DNA of 38,331 nt, taken from assembly GCF_042434745.1 (NCBI RefSeq), contig NZ_JBHLSS010000001.1. The stretch is one strand, 5' to 3'. Shown piece after piece: positions 8,468 to 17,664 of the stretch. The notes under the pieces were generated by a model. The model did no database searches. It had not been told where the DNA came from and saw nothing but the letters and a program-made list of their open reading frames with translations. The stretch's first letter is position 1. Every line of letters begins with the position of its first letter. Origin of the DNA: Azotobacter paspali (lineage in GTDB: Bacteria > Pseudomonadota > Gammaproteobacteria > Pseudomonadales > Pseudomonadaceae). Both the position numbers and the translations under genes were made by a program.

Positions 8468-9568
8468 ATGGGATTCAACTGCGGCATCGTCGGCCTGCCC
8501 AACGTCGGCAAGTCCACCCTGTTCAACGCCCTCACCAAGTCCGGCATCGCCGCCGAGAACTTCCCCTTCTGCACCATCGAGCCGAACAGCGGCATAGTGC
8601 CGATGCCCGATCCGCGCCTGGATGCCCTCGCCGCCATCGTCAAGCCCGAGCGCGTGCTGCCGACCACCATGGAGTTCGTCGACATCGCCGGCCTGGTCGC
8701 GGGTGCCTCCAAGGGCGAGGGCCTGGGCAACAAGTTCTTGGCCAACATCCGCGAGACCGACGCCATCGCCCACGTGGTGCGCTGCTTCGAGGACGACAAC
8801 GTCATCCACGTCTCCAACTCGGTCGATCCCAAGCGCGACATCGAGATCATCGACCTCGAACTGATCTTCGCGGACCTCGACAGTTGCGAGAAGCAGTTGC
8901 AGAAGGTCGTGCGCAGCGCCAAGGGCGGCGACAAGGAAGCCCTGGCGCAAAAAGCCCTGCTGGAAAAGCTGATTCCGCATTTCAGCGAAGGCAAGCCAGC
9001 CCGCTCGCTGATGAAGGGCATGGACGACGAGCAGAAGCGCATCGTTCGCGGCTTCCACCTGCTCACCAGCAAGCCGGTGATGTACATCGCCAACGTCGCC
9101 GAGGACGGCTTCGAGAACAACCCCCACCTCGACGTGGTCAGGGCCATCGCCGAGGAAGAAGGCGCCCTCGTGGTGCCGGTCTGCAACAAGATCGAGGCGG
9201 AGATCGCCGAACTCGACGACGACGAGGAAAAGCAGATGTTCCTCGAGTCCATGGGCATGGAAGAACCCGGCCTGAACCGCGTGATCCGCGCCGGCTACCA
9301 GCTCCTCAACCTGCAGACCTACTTCACCGCCGGGGTCAAGGAAGTGCGCGCCTGGACCGTCAAGGTCGGCGCCACAGCGCCGCAAGCCGCCGGGGTGATC
9401 CACACCGACTTCGAAAAGGGCTTCATCCGCGCCGAGGTCATCGCCTACGACGACTTCATCCAGTACAAGGGCGAAACCGGCGCCAAGGAAGCGGGCAAGT
9501 GGCGCCTGGAAGGCAAGGACTACATCGTCAAGGACGGCGACGTGATGCATTTCCGCTTCAACGTCTGA
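8468..9568 (+). CDS. ychF: Redox-regulated ATPase YchF (Obg family)
   Basis: This 366-residue protein is a member of the TRAFAC Obg subgroup that prefers ATP to GTP and binds ribosomes. The P-loop GLPNVGKSTLFNAL, switch region FCTIEPNSG, the G3 motif DIAGLV and the altered NKIE (instead of NKxD) specificity motif that explains ATP use are all visible. A coiled-coil arm lies in the middle and a TGS domain at the C-terminus. The start at 8468 has GCGAGGGAC upstream. It closes the housekeeping block and converges on ahpC. Confidence 0.96.
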   Translation: MGFNCGIVGLPNVGKSTLFNALTKSGIAAENFPFCTIEPNSGIVPMPDPRLDALAAIVKPERVLPTTMEFVDIAGLVAGASKGEGLGNKFLANIRETDAIAHVVRCFEDDNVIHVSNSVDPKRDIEIIDLELIFADLDSCEKQLQKVVRSAKGGDKEALAQKALLEKLIPHFSEGKPARSLMKGMDDEQKRIVRGFHLLTSKPVMYIANVAEDGFENNPHLDVVRAIAEEEGALVVPVCNKIEAEIAELDDDEEKQMFLESMGMEEPGLNRVIRAGYQLLNLQTYFTAGVKEVRAWTVKVGATAPQAAGVIHTDFEKGFIRAEVIAYDDFIQYKGETGAKEAGKWRLEGKDYIVKDGDVMHFRFNV

Positions 9569-9792
9569 CGGTTTTTGCTGGATCTCGGTGGCGCTCAGTA
9601 GCGCTTGATAGACACGGTCGCCCTCACGCAGTTGCGCTTCGCTTTATTCGCTGTGACCAGCTCAGGGCGGGACTTGCACCCGCAGGAGTGCGCCCATGCT
9701 GGGCGCACCAGCACAAAACCCCGTACCACGCCGTGGTTCTCATCCAGTCAGAGGAAAGTCGTCGCGCTCCGTGGTGCCCGGCGCCCCAGGAC
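9569..9792. other. Gene-free stretch between convergent ychF and ahpC
   Basis: There is no convincing coding signal. The segment from about 9600 to 9720 (around CAGCTCAGGGCGGGACTTGC and the hairpin GTGCGCCCATGCTGGGCGCAC) has the look of a decayed mobile-element end, but no transposase frame or paired inverted repeat can be shown. Confidence 0.3.
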
Positions 9793-10356
9793 TCAGATCT
9801 TACCGACCAGATCCAGGGACGGAGCCAGAGTGGCTTCGCCCTCCTTCCACTTGGCCGGACAGACTTCGCCGGGGTGGGCGGCGACGTACTGGGCGGCCTT
9901 GATCTTGCGCAGCAGTTCCAGGGCATCGCGCCCCACCCCGCCGGCGTTGATTTCGACGATCTGAACCTTGCCTTGCGGATCGATCACGAAGGTACCGCGA
10001 TCGGCCAGGCCGGCTTCCTCGATCATCACCTCGAAGTTGCGGCTGATCGCACCGGTCGGGTCGCCGATCATCGGGTAGCGGATCTTGCCGATGGTTTCCG
10101 AACTGTCGTGCCAGGCCTTGTGGGTGAAGTGGGTGTCGGTGGAGACGGCATAGATTTCCACACCCAGCCTTTGGAACTCGGCGTAATGGTCGGCCAGATC
10201 GCCCAGTTCGGTTGGGCATACGAAGGTGAAGTCGGCCGGGTAGAAGAACACCACGGACCACTTGCCCTTCAGGTCGGCGTCGGAAACCGGGATGAATTCG
10301 CCATTGTGGTAAGCGGTCGCGTTGAAGGGTTTCACCTGGGTATTGATCAAGGACAT
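9793..10356 (-). CDS. ahpC: Alkyl hydroperoxide reductase subunit C (2-Cys peroxiredoxin)
   Basis: This 187-residue typical 2-Cys peroxiredoxin reduces H2O2, organic peroxides and peroxynitrite. The peroxidatic cysteine is C47 in FTFVCPTELGD and the resolving cysteine is C166 in HPGEVCPAKW. The ending EATLAPSLDLVGKI matches enterobacterial and pseudomonad AhpC. The ATG at 10356 is preceded by AGGAG, and the longer open frame upstream is not AhpC-like. The usual reductase partner ahpF is not adjacent, so electrons must come from a gene elsewhere. Confidence 0.95.
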   Translation of the reverse strand: MSLINTQVKPFNATAYHNGEFIPVSDADLKGKWSVVFFYPADFTFVCPTELGDLADHYAEFQRLGVEIYAVSTDTHFTHKAWHDSSETIGKIRYPMIGDPTGAISRNFEVMIEEAGLADRGTFVIDPQGKVQIVEINAGGVGRDALELLRKIKAAQYVAAHPGEVCPAKWKEGEATLAPSLDLVGKI

Positions 10357-10429
10357 CTGTGAACTCCTGTGGCGGTTTGAAATCGGGGACAAATCCGATG
10401 CTACGCGCCAGCCTCTTTCCAAAGAATTT

Positions 10430-10466
10430 AATTGATCGAATAGTGTCGATTTACTAAGACTATCAA
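10430..10466 (-). promoter_or_regulatory. AT-rich dyad upstream of ahpC, possible OxyR/promoter region
   Basis: In an otherwise GC-rich gap, an AT-rich patch carries ATAG at 10440-10443 and CTAT at 10460-10463 as a dyad. ahpC is an OxyR target in pseudomonads and OxyR sites are built from ATAG/CTAT quarter sites. The spacing here does not fit the four-part consensus exactly, so this is only a candidate. Confidence 0.25.
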
Positions 10467-10606
10467 AGATCCGGCGAAACAAATCGCTAAAAGCCGGGCG
10501 CGTTGCCGTCTTTTCCCGTCGTATCGCACGGAGGTCACCTCGGGGAAAGGCTTGCGGACAGGCTCCCGAAAGGCGTCGAAGCCTCCCGCCCGCCCTCGCC
10601 GACTGC

Positions 10607-13138
10607 TCAATGGGAGATCAGCCAGCGCCACCCCGTACGCGGTTCCGTCATCGCCCGCGACGCGGCGAGCAGGTCGTCGCGTCGCAGCCGCCGCAGCGCG
10701 GCGTGCAGCCGTTGCGGCCAGTTGTCTGGCCGGCCGCCGAGCCAGGCGTCGATGGCGTGTTGCAAGCGCTGCGGACGGCTGCCTGCGTCGAGGGCGTCCA
10801 GCGCCGCGAGGCGAGCGGAGGCCAGACGTGCCGCATCCAGATCGGCGAGGCCGTCCCGCTGGACAAGGATGAAGTCGCGAATCGCCTGCCGCAGACGCGC
10901 CACGCAAGCGTGCGGCGACTGCACGCCGAATTGCAGTTCGGCGCCATCCCCGTCGTCGACGAAGCGGCTGAACAGCGCATAGCCGAGTCCCTGCTCGATA
11001 CGCAGGGACTGATGAAAAGGCCCCTGCAGAAGAATCGCCAGCAGGCGCCAGGCCGCCTCTAGCCGGGGGTCGCCGACTGGCGCCAGCAGACGCAGCAAGA
11101 CCGCCCGCTCGCTACCCGCGATGCCCAGATGCAGCGCGTGCTCGCCGCCCGGCACCTGCCGAGGCGGCGACACGACGGCGGGTCGCCCGAGCCCCTGCAG
11201 CGGCGCTAGTACGGCCATGGGCAGCTCGCCCATGCGCCAGCCGCACAGGCTGGCGCCCGCCAACCAGCCGCCGAGCAGAGATGCCAGAGCAGCGCCGTCC
11301 AAGGTCGCCAGTCGCCGGGCGAGCGAATCCTCATCCACCGTCGGCACACGTGTCCGGGCAGCCGGATGCGCCAGCAGACGACGCAGCAGAATCTGCCGCT
11401 CCCGCGCCTCGCGCCGTCGTTGCCAGGCCTCGTGCCAGTTCGTCGCATAGTCCTCGCGTAGACTCGCCAGGAGGCGCGTCAGCAGCGAAGGCAACACGGC
11501 CGGCGGCCCGCTCAGACACAGGCTCAGGCGTCCGCCATCGCTCGACAGCCGGCAGTCGGCGCCGAACGGCCGCGCTTCGCCGGCCAGCGCGGCCCAGCGC
11601 TCGGCCAGCGCCAGTTCCGCCAGTTCGCCGGCCAGTTGCGCCTCCAGCCCCGGCGCGGCCTGCCAGGCCAGCAGCAAGGCCGCCTGGCCGGGACGCAGCA
11701 AGTCCGCACCGCCGCTGCGCCACTGCGCGGGCCAGTCCCGTACGGCCAGCGGCGCCGGAAACGGCGGCGAAGGTTTGACCGGCGCTGGCCACCAGGCCTG
11801 CCGCGGCGGCGATAGCCCGGCCTGCGGCAGCACCCGATGGCGCACTGGAAAACGCGCGCTGAACCCGCCCCGCGCCAGAGCGTCGCGGCAGCATTGCAAG
11901 AGCAGCGGCGGCTGCGCCAGCGGCTTCAGCCAGTCGGCCAGCGCGCTAGCGGCCGGCGGTTGCGGCCAGAGCTTCGGGGCGACACCGCCCTGGCGCTGCC
12001 AGCGCTCCAGCCAGAGTGCGGCGCGCTCCAGCGGCGCCTGCTCGTACTCGTCCCAGGCCTGGGCGATGCGCAGGTTTTCGGCCAGGAACGGATCGCCGAT
12101 CCGCTCCGGCGCCGCCCGTAGCCAAGCCAGCCAGTCGTGGCAGAGGGCGGCGATCCGCTCCTCGCGGCCGCAGCCCTCGTCCAGCAGTTCCAGATGCAGG
12201 GCCAGCAGCGCCTGTCCAGTACCCGCAGGATGCAGTTCCAGACGGGTCGAGCACGCCAGACCCCGGATGCGCAGCGCGCCGGGCAGGCCGCCGGCATCGC
12301 CACGACGCAAGGCCTGGCGCAACAGTTCCAGGGCCGGATCGTCGCGTCCGGCGACATGCTCCAGCATCCACCACAAGCTCATGCTCCGCCGCGCCGGCTG
12401 CTCCAGCTCCAGGCGCAGCGGGCCCTGTCCCGCCGGCCAGGGCGATGGCCAGGCGGGAGTCGGCAGGCGCGCGCCGGCCGGCAGCGAAGCGGCACCGGCG
12501 CGAACCCTTGCCTCCAGTTCGTCTAGGGACTGCGGCCCGCAGAGCAACAAATACAGGTTCTCACCCCGGTAATGCCGGTCGTGCCAGGCGCGCAGGTCGG
12601 CGCGAAAGGCCACTGACTGCGGATCGAGGCTGTCGCGCGCACCGGCATGGAAACGCGCCAGCGGGTGGGCCGGATCGAGCAGACCGGCCAGCGCGCCGAG
12701 CAACTGGCTGTCACCGTCCTGGCAGCGGGCCAGGTACTCGGCATGCAGCACCTCGCGTTCGGCGAGCAAGTGCTCGGGCAATAGCAGCGGTCGCGCCAGC
12801 AGGTTGCAGAGCCGTTCGAAGGCCGGCGCCAGTTCGCGCGCAGGCATTTCCAGGTAGAACTGGGTGCAGAGGCCGAGGGTGCGGGCGTTGTAGCGCCCGC
12901 CCGCGCCGTGCACGTATCCGGCGAAGGCGCCCGGCTCGGCCAGGCCGGCGCTGCCGAGAAACAGGGCGTGTTCGAGAAAATGCGCCAGCCCCGGCCAGGC
13001 TTCGGGCTCGTGCAGGCTACCGGCATCCACTCCGGCGGCCAGGGCCACGCGGCGGACTTGCGGGTCACGCAGCAGGGTCGCTTGCACGCCGTTGTCCAGG
13101 CGCAGACTGCGCTGTTCGAGCGGCGGCAGCTCGCCCAT
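10607..13138 (-). CDS. pqqF: PQQ biosynthesis zinc peptidase PqqF (M16 family)
   Basis: This is an 843-residue insulinase/pitrilysin-type protease thought to trim the PqqA precursor peptide after PqqE has cross-linked it. The inverted zinc motif HxxEH is at residues 53-57 (HFLEH), with a downstream glutamate region AEREVLHAEY. The rest shows the long, weakly conserved second half typical of PqqF. The ATG at 13138 starts 11 nt after the S9 peptidase stop; a GTG at 13180 would overlap that gene. It is the last gene of the pqq operon. Codons are extremely GC-rich, giving long shadow frames on the other strand. Confidence 0.9.
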   Translation of the reverse strand: MGELPPLEQRSLRLDNGVQATLLRDPQVRRVALAAGVDAGSLHEPEAWPGLAHFLEHALFLGSAGLAEPGAFAGYVHGAGGRYNARTLGLCTQFYLEMPARELAPAFERLCNLLARPLLLPEHLLAEREVLHAEYLARCQDGDSQLLGALAGLLDPAHPLARFHAGARDSLDPQSVAFRADLRAWHDRHYRGENLYLLLCGPQSLDELEARVRAGAASLPAGARLPTPAWPSPWPAGQGPLRLELEQPARRSMSLWWMLEHVAGRDDPALELLRQALRRGDAGGLPGALRIRGLACSTRLELHPAGTGQALLALHLELLDEGCGREERIAALCHDWLAWLRAAPERIGDPFLAENLRIAQAWDEYEQAPLERAALWLERWQRQGGVAPKLWPQPPAASALADWLKPLAQPPLLLQCCRDALARGGFSARFPVRHRVLPQAGLSPPRQAWWPAPVKPSPPFPAPLAVRDWPAQWRSGGADLLRPGQAALLLAWQAAPGLEAQLAGELAELALAERWAALAGEARPFGADCRLSSDGGRLSLCLSGPPAVLPSLLTRLLASLREDYATNWHEAWQRRREARERQILLRRLLAHPAARTRVPTVDEDSLARRLATLDGAALASLLGGWLAGASLCGWRMGELPMAVLAPLQGLGRPAVVSPPRQVPGGEHALHLGIAGSERAVLLRLLAPVGDPRLEAAWRLLAILLQGPFHQSLRIEQGLGYALFSRFVDDGDGAELQFGVQSPHACVARLRQAIRDFILVQRDGLADLDAARLASARLAALDALDAGSRPQRLQHAIDAWLGGRPDNWPQRLHAALRRLRRDDLLAASRAMTEPRTGWRWLISH

Positions 13139-13149
13139 GGACCAAGGCC

Positions 13150-15144
13150 TCAATCCAGCAGGCACCGGTAGAAACGCCACTCGCGTTCCAGCGCGTCGGC
13201 CAGGTGGGCGGCCCGGCAGAAGCCATGGCGCTCATCGGGATAGAGCCGGTACTCCACCGGTACTCCGTGCGCGCGCAGGGCGGCGACCATTGCCTCGGTC
13301 TGCCACGGCACCACCACCGCGTCCAGGCCGCCCTGAAAGAAGATTACCGGCGCCCCGATCTCCCCGGCATGCAGCAGCGGCGTGCGTTGCCGGTAACGCT
13401 CGGCGTCGCGCTCCGGATCACCGATCAGCCAGTCGAGGTAGTCGGCCTCGAACTTGTGGGTGACCCGGCGCAGGCTCGCGGGATCGCTGACCCCGTACAG
13501 GCTGGCGCCGCCCCGGAACAGCTCGCGGAAGGCCAGCGCGCACAACGCGGTGTAACCGCCGGCGCTGGCGCCGCGAACGAAGGCCCGCGCCGGGTCGATC
13601 AGCCCCGCCTCGCCCAGGTCGCGCACCAGGGCGCAGACATCTTCCACGTCGATGCGTCCCCACTCGCCAGCGAGACGCAGCCGACAGGCACGCCCAAAGC
13701 CGCTGGACCCCCGGTAGTTGAGATCGGCCACGGCGAAGCCGCGCTGGGTCCAGAACTGGATGCGCGGATCGAACACCGGATGGCAGGCCGAGGTCGGTCC
13801 GCCGTGGACGAACACCACCAGCGGCGGCCGTCCATGCCCGGGCTCCGGGCAGGCGGCGTTGCGCGGCGGATAGAAGAACGCCTGGGCGGACTCGCCCTCG
13901 CCCGTGGCGAAGCGCAGCGACTGCGGCCGCGATAGCTCGGCCTCGGCCAGCGGCGCCTCGCCCCCGGCGAGCACCCGCAACGCCCCGCCAGCCCGATCGA
14001 TCGCCAGCACCGCCGGCAGCCGCGCAGGAGAGGCGGCGATGCAGTAGAAACAGTCGGCGTCCGCCGCCAGTTGGCGAAAGCGGCTGAACTCCGCCGCCAG
14101 ATAGCGCTCGCGACCCGCGACATCGCGCTCGATCAGAAAGCCCCAGCCTTCCTCCTGGCGGGCGAGCAGCAGGTGGCCTTCCGCCAGCGGCAGGTAGCTG
14201 ACCGTGCCCTGCTGCCAGGGCGCCGAGGCATGGTCGGCGGCGGCCAGGGGACGCGGCTCGCTCCAGTCCACACCGCTGGTGGACAAGGCTACGCCGTTGT
14301 CCACCCTACGCTCGACCTCAAACGTAGTGTGGAAAACCGCGTCAGCGTTTTCCGCCGGGTGGCCGGCCCCAGGAGCCGGATGCCATTGCCCACCCCGCTC
14401 CGCCCAAGGCTGCCACCAACCGGCGCGGTCACTCAGGCAGATCAGCCGGCCGTCGTCAGTGAACGTCGGTTGCTGCAGCGAATCGTCGCCCGTCGCACCG
14501 GCCAGCGTCACGGCTGGCCCGATAACGCCCTCGGCGTCCACGCCGGCCAGGCACAGGCGGGTGGCGGTCCACGGCAGCTCGGGGCGGTCCCACTCGATCC
14601 AAGCTAGGCGCCGGCCGTCGGCGCTCAGCCTCGGCGCGGCATAAAAATCGGCGCCCTCGGCCAGCACCCGGTGCGTACCGTCATGCAGCGACAGGGCGAC
14701 CAGCCGGTGCGCCACCCCCTTCGCCGCGTGGCTTTCCTCGACCGCCAGCACGGCGTTCCAGGCCGGCGCATGGTGCAGGTCGCCATAGCGGCGCCGGGCC
14801 TGTGCGGTCAGCGCCTCGGCGACAGGAGCCTCGGCGAGGCGTGTGCGGTACACCTGCTGGTCGGACTCGTCGACCCAGGCCACGCCGTCGTCGACGATGC
14901 AGAAGGCCCCGCCGCCGTATTCGTAGATTCGGCTGCGCACCGAACGTCTCGCCGGGGTCAGGCAGCGCGTCGTGCCGTCCCGCCACAGCCACAGGCGGCA
15001 ACGCCCATCCTCTGGGCGGTATTCCAGCCAGACCAGACCGCCGAGACCGGCCTGCAGCCCGGCGAAGTCGCGGCTGGCCGCGGCGGCATCCGCCGCCGAC
15101 CAGCGGCTGGGCCAGGAACCGTAGGGCATGGAATGCGTGGGCAC
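13150..15144 (-). CDS. pqqM: PQQ-operon prolyl-oligopeptidase-family (S9) peptidase
   Basis: This 664-residue S9 serine peptidase has an N-terminal beta-propeller and a C-terminal alpha/beta-hydrolase. The nucleophile motif is RGASAGGYTA, the oxyanion region VFVHGGPTSACHP, and the C-terminal His lies in DERHGF. The GTG at 15144 is chosen because GGGAGG lies 7 nt upstream (15152-15157). Homologues next to pqqE in Pseudomonas are called PqqM or PqqH and probably degrade the PqqA peptide further. Residues of about 264-289 are encoded by two palindromic repeats (14278-14355) that preserve the frame, an unusual repeat-derived insert in the propeller. Confidence 0.88.
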   Translation of the reverse strand: MPTHSMPYGSWPSRWSAADAAAASRDFAGLQAGLGGLVWLEYRPEDGRCRLWLWRDGTTRCLTPARRSVRSRIYEYGGGAFCIVDDGVAWVDESDQQVYRTRLAEAPVAEALTAQARRRYGDLHHAPAWNAVLAVEESHAAKGVAHRLVALSLHDGTHRVLAEGADFYAAPRLSADGRRLAWIEWDRPELPWTATRLCLAGVDAEGVIGPAVTLAGATGDDSLQQPTFTDDGRLICLSDRAGWWQPWAERGGQWHPAPGAGHPAENADAVFHTTFEVERRVDNGVALSTSGVDWSEPRPLAAADHASAPWQQGTVSYLPLAEGHLLLARQEEGWGFLIERDVAGRERYLAAEFSRFRQLAADADCFYCIAASPARLPAVLAIDRAGGALRVLAGGEAPLAEAELSRPQSLRFATGEGESAQAFFYPPRNAACPEPGHGRPPLVVFVHGGPTSACHPVFDPRIQFWTQRGFAVADLNYRGSSGFGRACRLRLAGEWGRIDVEDVCALVRDLGEAGLIDPARAFVRGASAGGYTALCALAFRELFRGGASLYGVSDPASLRRVTHKFEADYLDWLIGDPERDAERYRQRTPLLHAGEIGAPVIFFQGGLDAVVVPWQTEAMVAALRAHGVPVEYRLYPDERHGFCRAAHLADALEREWRFYRCLLD
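14278..14355. repeat. Pair of palindromic repeats inside the S9 peptidase gene
   Basis: The first palindrome, at about 14278-14305, has arms GGTGGACAA and TTGTCCACC around GGCTACGCC. The second, at about 14328-14355, has arms GGAAAAC and GTTTTCC. Between them lie CACCCTACG and CGTAGTGTGG in opposite orientation. The same motif style (GTGGAAAAC / GTTTTCCACCCTAC) fills the pqqC-pqqD gap. Both units are translated in the peptidase frame. Confidence 0.75.
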
Positions 15145-15232
15145 GAACGAACCTCCCGGGAAACGGCCAGTCAAGGTCGATGGCGAAACACAGCGGACGC
15201 CGGACGGAAAGCCGCCGGCGGGATTTTCCGAT

Positions 15233-16384
15233 TCACTCCGAACGACTCCTGCAGATGATCTCCGAGGTCCGGGCGTTGCGATGGACCAGCCGTTCCAGGC
15301 CGAGCGGCGCCTCTTCCGCTTGGCGGCTGGCGTCGAGGATCAGGCCGTGATGCGCCGACTTGGCGCACACCGGATCGGTCGCCTCGGCATCGCCAGTGAG
15401 CAGGAAGGCCTGGCAGCGGCAGCCGCCGAAATCGCGACCCTTCTCGTCGCACGAACGGCACGGCTCGGGCAGCCAGTCGTCGCCGCGAAAGCGGTTGAAG
15501 CCGAAGGAGTCGTACCAGATGTGCCGCAGGCTGTGCTCGCGCACGTTGGGAAACTGCACCGGTAGCATCTTCGCGTTGTGGCAGGGCAGCGCCGTGCCGT
15601 CCGGGGCGACGTCGAGGAACAGGCTGCCCCAGCCGCCCATGCAGGCCTTGGGACGCTCTTCGTAGTAGTCCGGGGTGACGAAGATCAGCTTGCACGGATG
15701 GCCCTGCGCGGCGAGCTTCTCCCGCCACTGGTTGGTGATGCGCTCGGCGCGCTCCAGTTGGGCGCGGGTCGGCAGGAGTCCGGCACGGTTCAGCTCGGCC
15801 CAGCCGTAGAACTGGCAGGTGGCCAGCTCGACGTAATCCGCCTCCAATTCGAGGCACAATTCGATGATTTGCTCGATGGCGTCGATGTTGTGCCGGTGGG
15901 TAACGAAGTTGAGCACCATCGGATAGCCCTGGGCCTTGACCACGCGGGCCATGGCCAGCTTCCGGGCGAAGGCCTTGCCCGAGCCGGCCAGCAGGTCGTT
16001 CAGCTGCGCGTCGGCGGCCTGGAAGCTGATCTGGATATGATCGAGGCCGGCCGTGGCGAACTCGGCGATGCGCGCCTCGCTCAGGCCGATGCCGGAGGTG
16101 ATCAGGTTGGTGTAGTAGCCGAGGCCACGGGCGGCGCCGATCAGTTCGCTCAGGTCCTGGCGCACCAGCGGCTCGCCGCCGGAGAAGCCGAGCTGAGCGG
16201 CGCCCAGCTCGCGGGCCTGGCGGAACACCTCGATCCACTCGGCGGTGGACAGCTCCGCGCCGTGGCGGGCGAAGTCCAGGGGATTGGAGCAGTACGGACA
16301 CTGCAGCGGGCAACGGTAGGTCAACTCGGCCAGCAGCCACAGCGGCGGACCCGGCTCAGTGCAGCTCGATCCAAGAGCGCTCAC
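15233..16384 (-). CDS. pqqE: PqqA peptide cyclase PqqE (radical SAM / SPASM)
   Basis: This 383-residue enzyme joins the glutamate and tyrosine side chains of PqqA, the first step of PQQ synthesis. The radical SAM cluster motif CPLQCPYC gives C25-x3-C29-x2-C32. SPASM-domain cysteines for auxiliary clusters occur in CMGGW, PCHNAK and CRSCDEKGRDFGGCRC. The GTG at 16384 is the only suitable start before LWLLAELTYRC. It lies inside the end of pqqD, a 29-nt overlap implying coupled translation with PqqD, the peptide chaperone that works with PqqE. Confidence 0.95.
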   Translation of the reverse strand: MSALGSSCTEPGPPLWLLAELTYRCPLQCPYCSNPLDFARHGAELSTAEWIEVFRQARELGAAQLGFSGGEPLVRQDLSELIGAARGLGYYTNLITSGIGLSEARIAEFATAGLDHIQISFQAADAQLNDLLAGSGKAFARKLAMARVVKAQGYPMVLNFVTHRHNIDAIEQIIELCLELEADYVELATCQFYGWAELNRAGLLPTRAQLERAERITNQWREKLAAQGHPCKLIFVTPDYYEERPKACMGGWGSLFLDVAPDGTALPCHNAKMLPVQFPNVREHSLRHIWYDSFGFNRFRGDDWLPEPCRSCDEKGRDFGGCRCQAFLLTGDAEATDPVCAKSAHHGLILDASRQAEEAPLGLERLVHRNARTSEIICRSRSE

Positions 16385-16634
16385 GTGCCACCTCCAGAAA
16401 TTCCAGGACGTCCTCCTCGATGCCATCGCTCTCGGGAAAGCGCTCGCGCAGCGCGGCGACGATGGCAGCGATGCTACGGTCCCCGTCGACCTGGCCGAGG
16501 ATCGCCGCGGCGCTGTCGTTGAGCTTGACCATGCCCTCGGGATAGAGCAGCACGTGGCAGTTCTGCGCCGGCTCCCACTGGAAGCGGAAGCCGCGGCGCA
16601 ATTGAGGGATATCATTCAGGGTGGTTTCGCTCAT
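16356..16634 (-). CDS. pqqD: PQQ peptide chaperone PqqD
   Basis: This is a 92-residue protein that binds the PqqA precursor and presents it to PqqE. The conserved segment CHVLLYPEGMVKLNDSAAAI and the acidic helical end EEDVLEFLEVARE are present. The ATG at 16634 has GAGGGG about 8 nt upstream; an ATG two codons earlier is too close to it. The frame is open far upstream only because the preceding repeat array is GC-rich. It overlaps pqqE by 29 nt. The gap to pqqC is unusually long (213 nt) and full of repeats. Confidence 0.94.
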   Translation of the reverse strand: MSETTLNDIPQLRRGFRFQWEPAQNCHVLLYPEGMVKLNDSAAAILGQVDGDRSIAAIVAALRERFPESDGIEEDVLEFLEVARERSWIELH

Positions 16635-16652
16635 GGGCATTTCCCCTCTGCA

Positions 16653-16839
16653 GGATGGAAAACGACCGAAGGTCTTTCCCAACATTGTGGACTGCGCTGG
16701 AAGATCGCGACGCGCGTTTTCCATCCGACCGGAACTGCGTCGCTCATCGGCACATCTTCGTAGGGTGGGAAACGCGCGCAGCGCTTTCGCACCACTCGCC
16801 GCGGCAGTGGAAAAGACCTGCAATCGTTTTCCACCCTAC
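16653..16839. repeat. Array of imperfect palindromes between pqqC and pqqD
   Basis: At least four related units are visible. One starts with GGATGGAAAACGACC near 16653, one ends with GCGTTTTCCATCC near 16730, one reads GTAGGGTGGGAAACGCG at about 16760, and one ends with CGTTTTCCACCCTAC at 16839. Each has GGAAA/TTTCC arms around a variable core. No reading frame is needed here, so this is an intergenic insertion within the operon. Confidence 0.75.
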
Positions 16840-16847
16840 ATTCGGGA

Positions 16848-17600
16848 TCACCATGCGATCCCCCGGTGCCAGACCCGCTCATGGGTCACCGTGTGATACG
16901 GCGGACGGTCCAGCTCGTAGGTCATGCTCATGGCGTCGAGCATGCTCCAGAGAATGTCCAGCTTGAACTGCAGAATCTCCAGCATGCGCGCCTGGGCCTC
17001 GCGGGTAGCGAAATGCGCGAGGGTAATGCGCAGGCCGTGCTCGACGTCGCGGCGCGCTACCTTCAGGCGCCTGCGGAAGTAGTCGTAGCCGCCGGACTTG
17101 ATCCAGGGGTAGTGCTGCGGCCAGGTGTCCAGGCGCGACTGGTGGATGGTCGGGGCGAACAGCTCGGTCAGCGAGCTGCCGGCCGCTTCCTGCCAACTGG
17201 CGCGGCGGGCGAAGTTGACGTAGGCGTCCACCGCGAAACGCACCCCCGGCAACACCAGTTCCTGGGACAGCAATTGCTCGCGATCGAGGCCGACCGCCTC
17301 GCCGAGGCGCAGCCAGGCCTCGATGCCGCCCTCCTCGCCGGAGCCGCCATCGTGGTCGAGGATGCGCTGGACCCACTCGCGGCGCACTGCGCGGTCCGGG
17401 CAGTTGGCGAGGATCGCGGCGTCCTTCAGGGGAATGTTCACCTGGTAGTAGAAGCGATTGGCCACCCAGCCCCGGATCTGCTCGCGAGTCGAGCGGCCCT
17501 CGTACATGGCGACCAGGAACGGATGGTGGATGTGATAGTAGGCGCCCTTGGCGCGCAGCGCCTGCTCGAATTCGGCAGGGCTCATAGCTGGCTCGGTCAT
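16848..17600 (-). CDS. pqqC: Pyrroloquinoline-quinone synthase PqqC
   Basis: This is a cofactor-free oxidase of 250 residues, the exact family length, that carries out the final ring closure and oxidation to PQQ. The all-helical HemO-like fold is recognisable from AKGAYYHIHHPF, ILDHDGGSGEEGGIEAWLRL and VDAYVNFARRASW, and active-site His, Tyr and Arg residues are kept. The ATG at 17600 has AGGAGCC upstream. It is separated from pqqB by a 115-bp repeat and from pqqD by another repeat array. Confidence 0.96.
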   Translation of the reverse strand: MTEPAMSPAEFEQALRAKGAYYHIHHPFLVAMYEGRSTREQIRGWVANRFYYQVNIPLKDAAILANCPDRAVRREWVQRILDHDGGSGEEGGIEAWLRLGEAVGLDREQLLSQELVLPGVRFAVDAYVNFARRASWQEAAGSSLTELFAPTIHQSRLDTWPQHYPWIKSGGYDYFRRRLKVARRDVEHGLRITLAHFATREAQARMLEILQFKLDILWSMLDAMSMTYELDRPPYHTVTHERVWHRGIAW

Positions 17601-17664
17601 CGTGGCTCCTCGGCGGCCGCGACCGGCGCGGCACATTGTTGTTCTGGTGGTGCCTGGCACCTTG

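Noticed and set aside
9600..9720. Insertion-sequence remnant between ychF and ahpC
   Set aside because: Only a loose resemblance; no transposase codons or paired inverted repeats can be shown.
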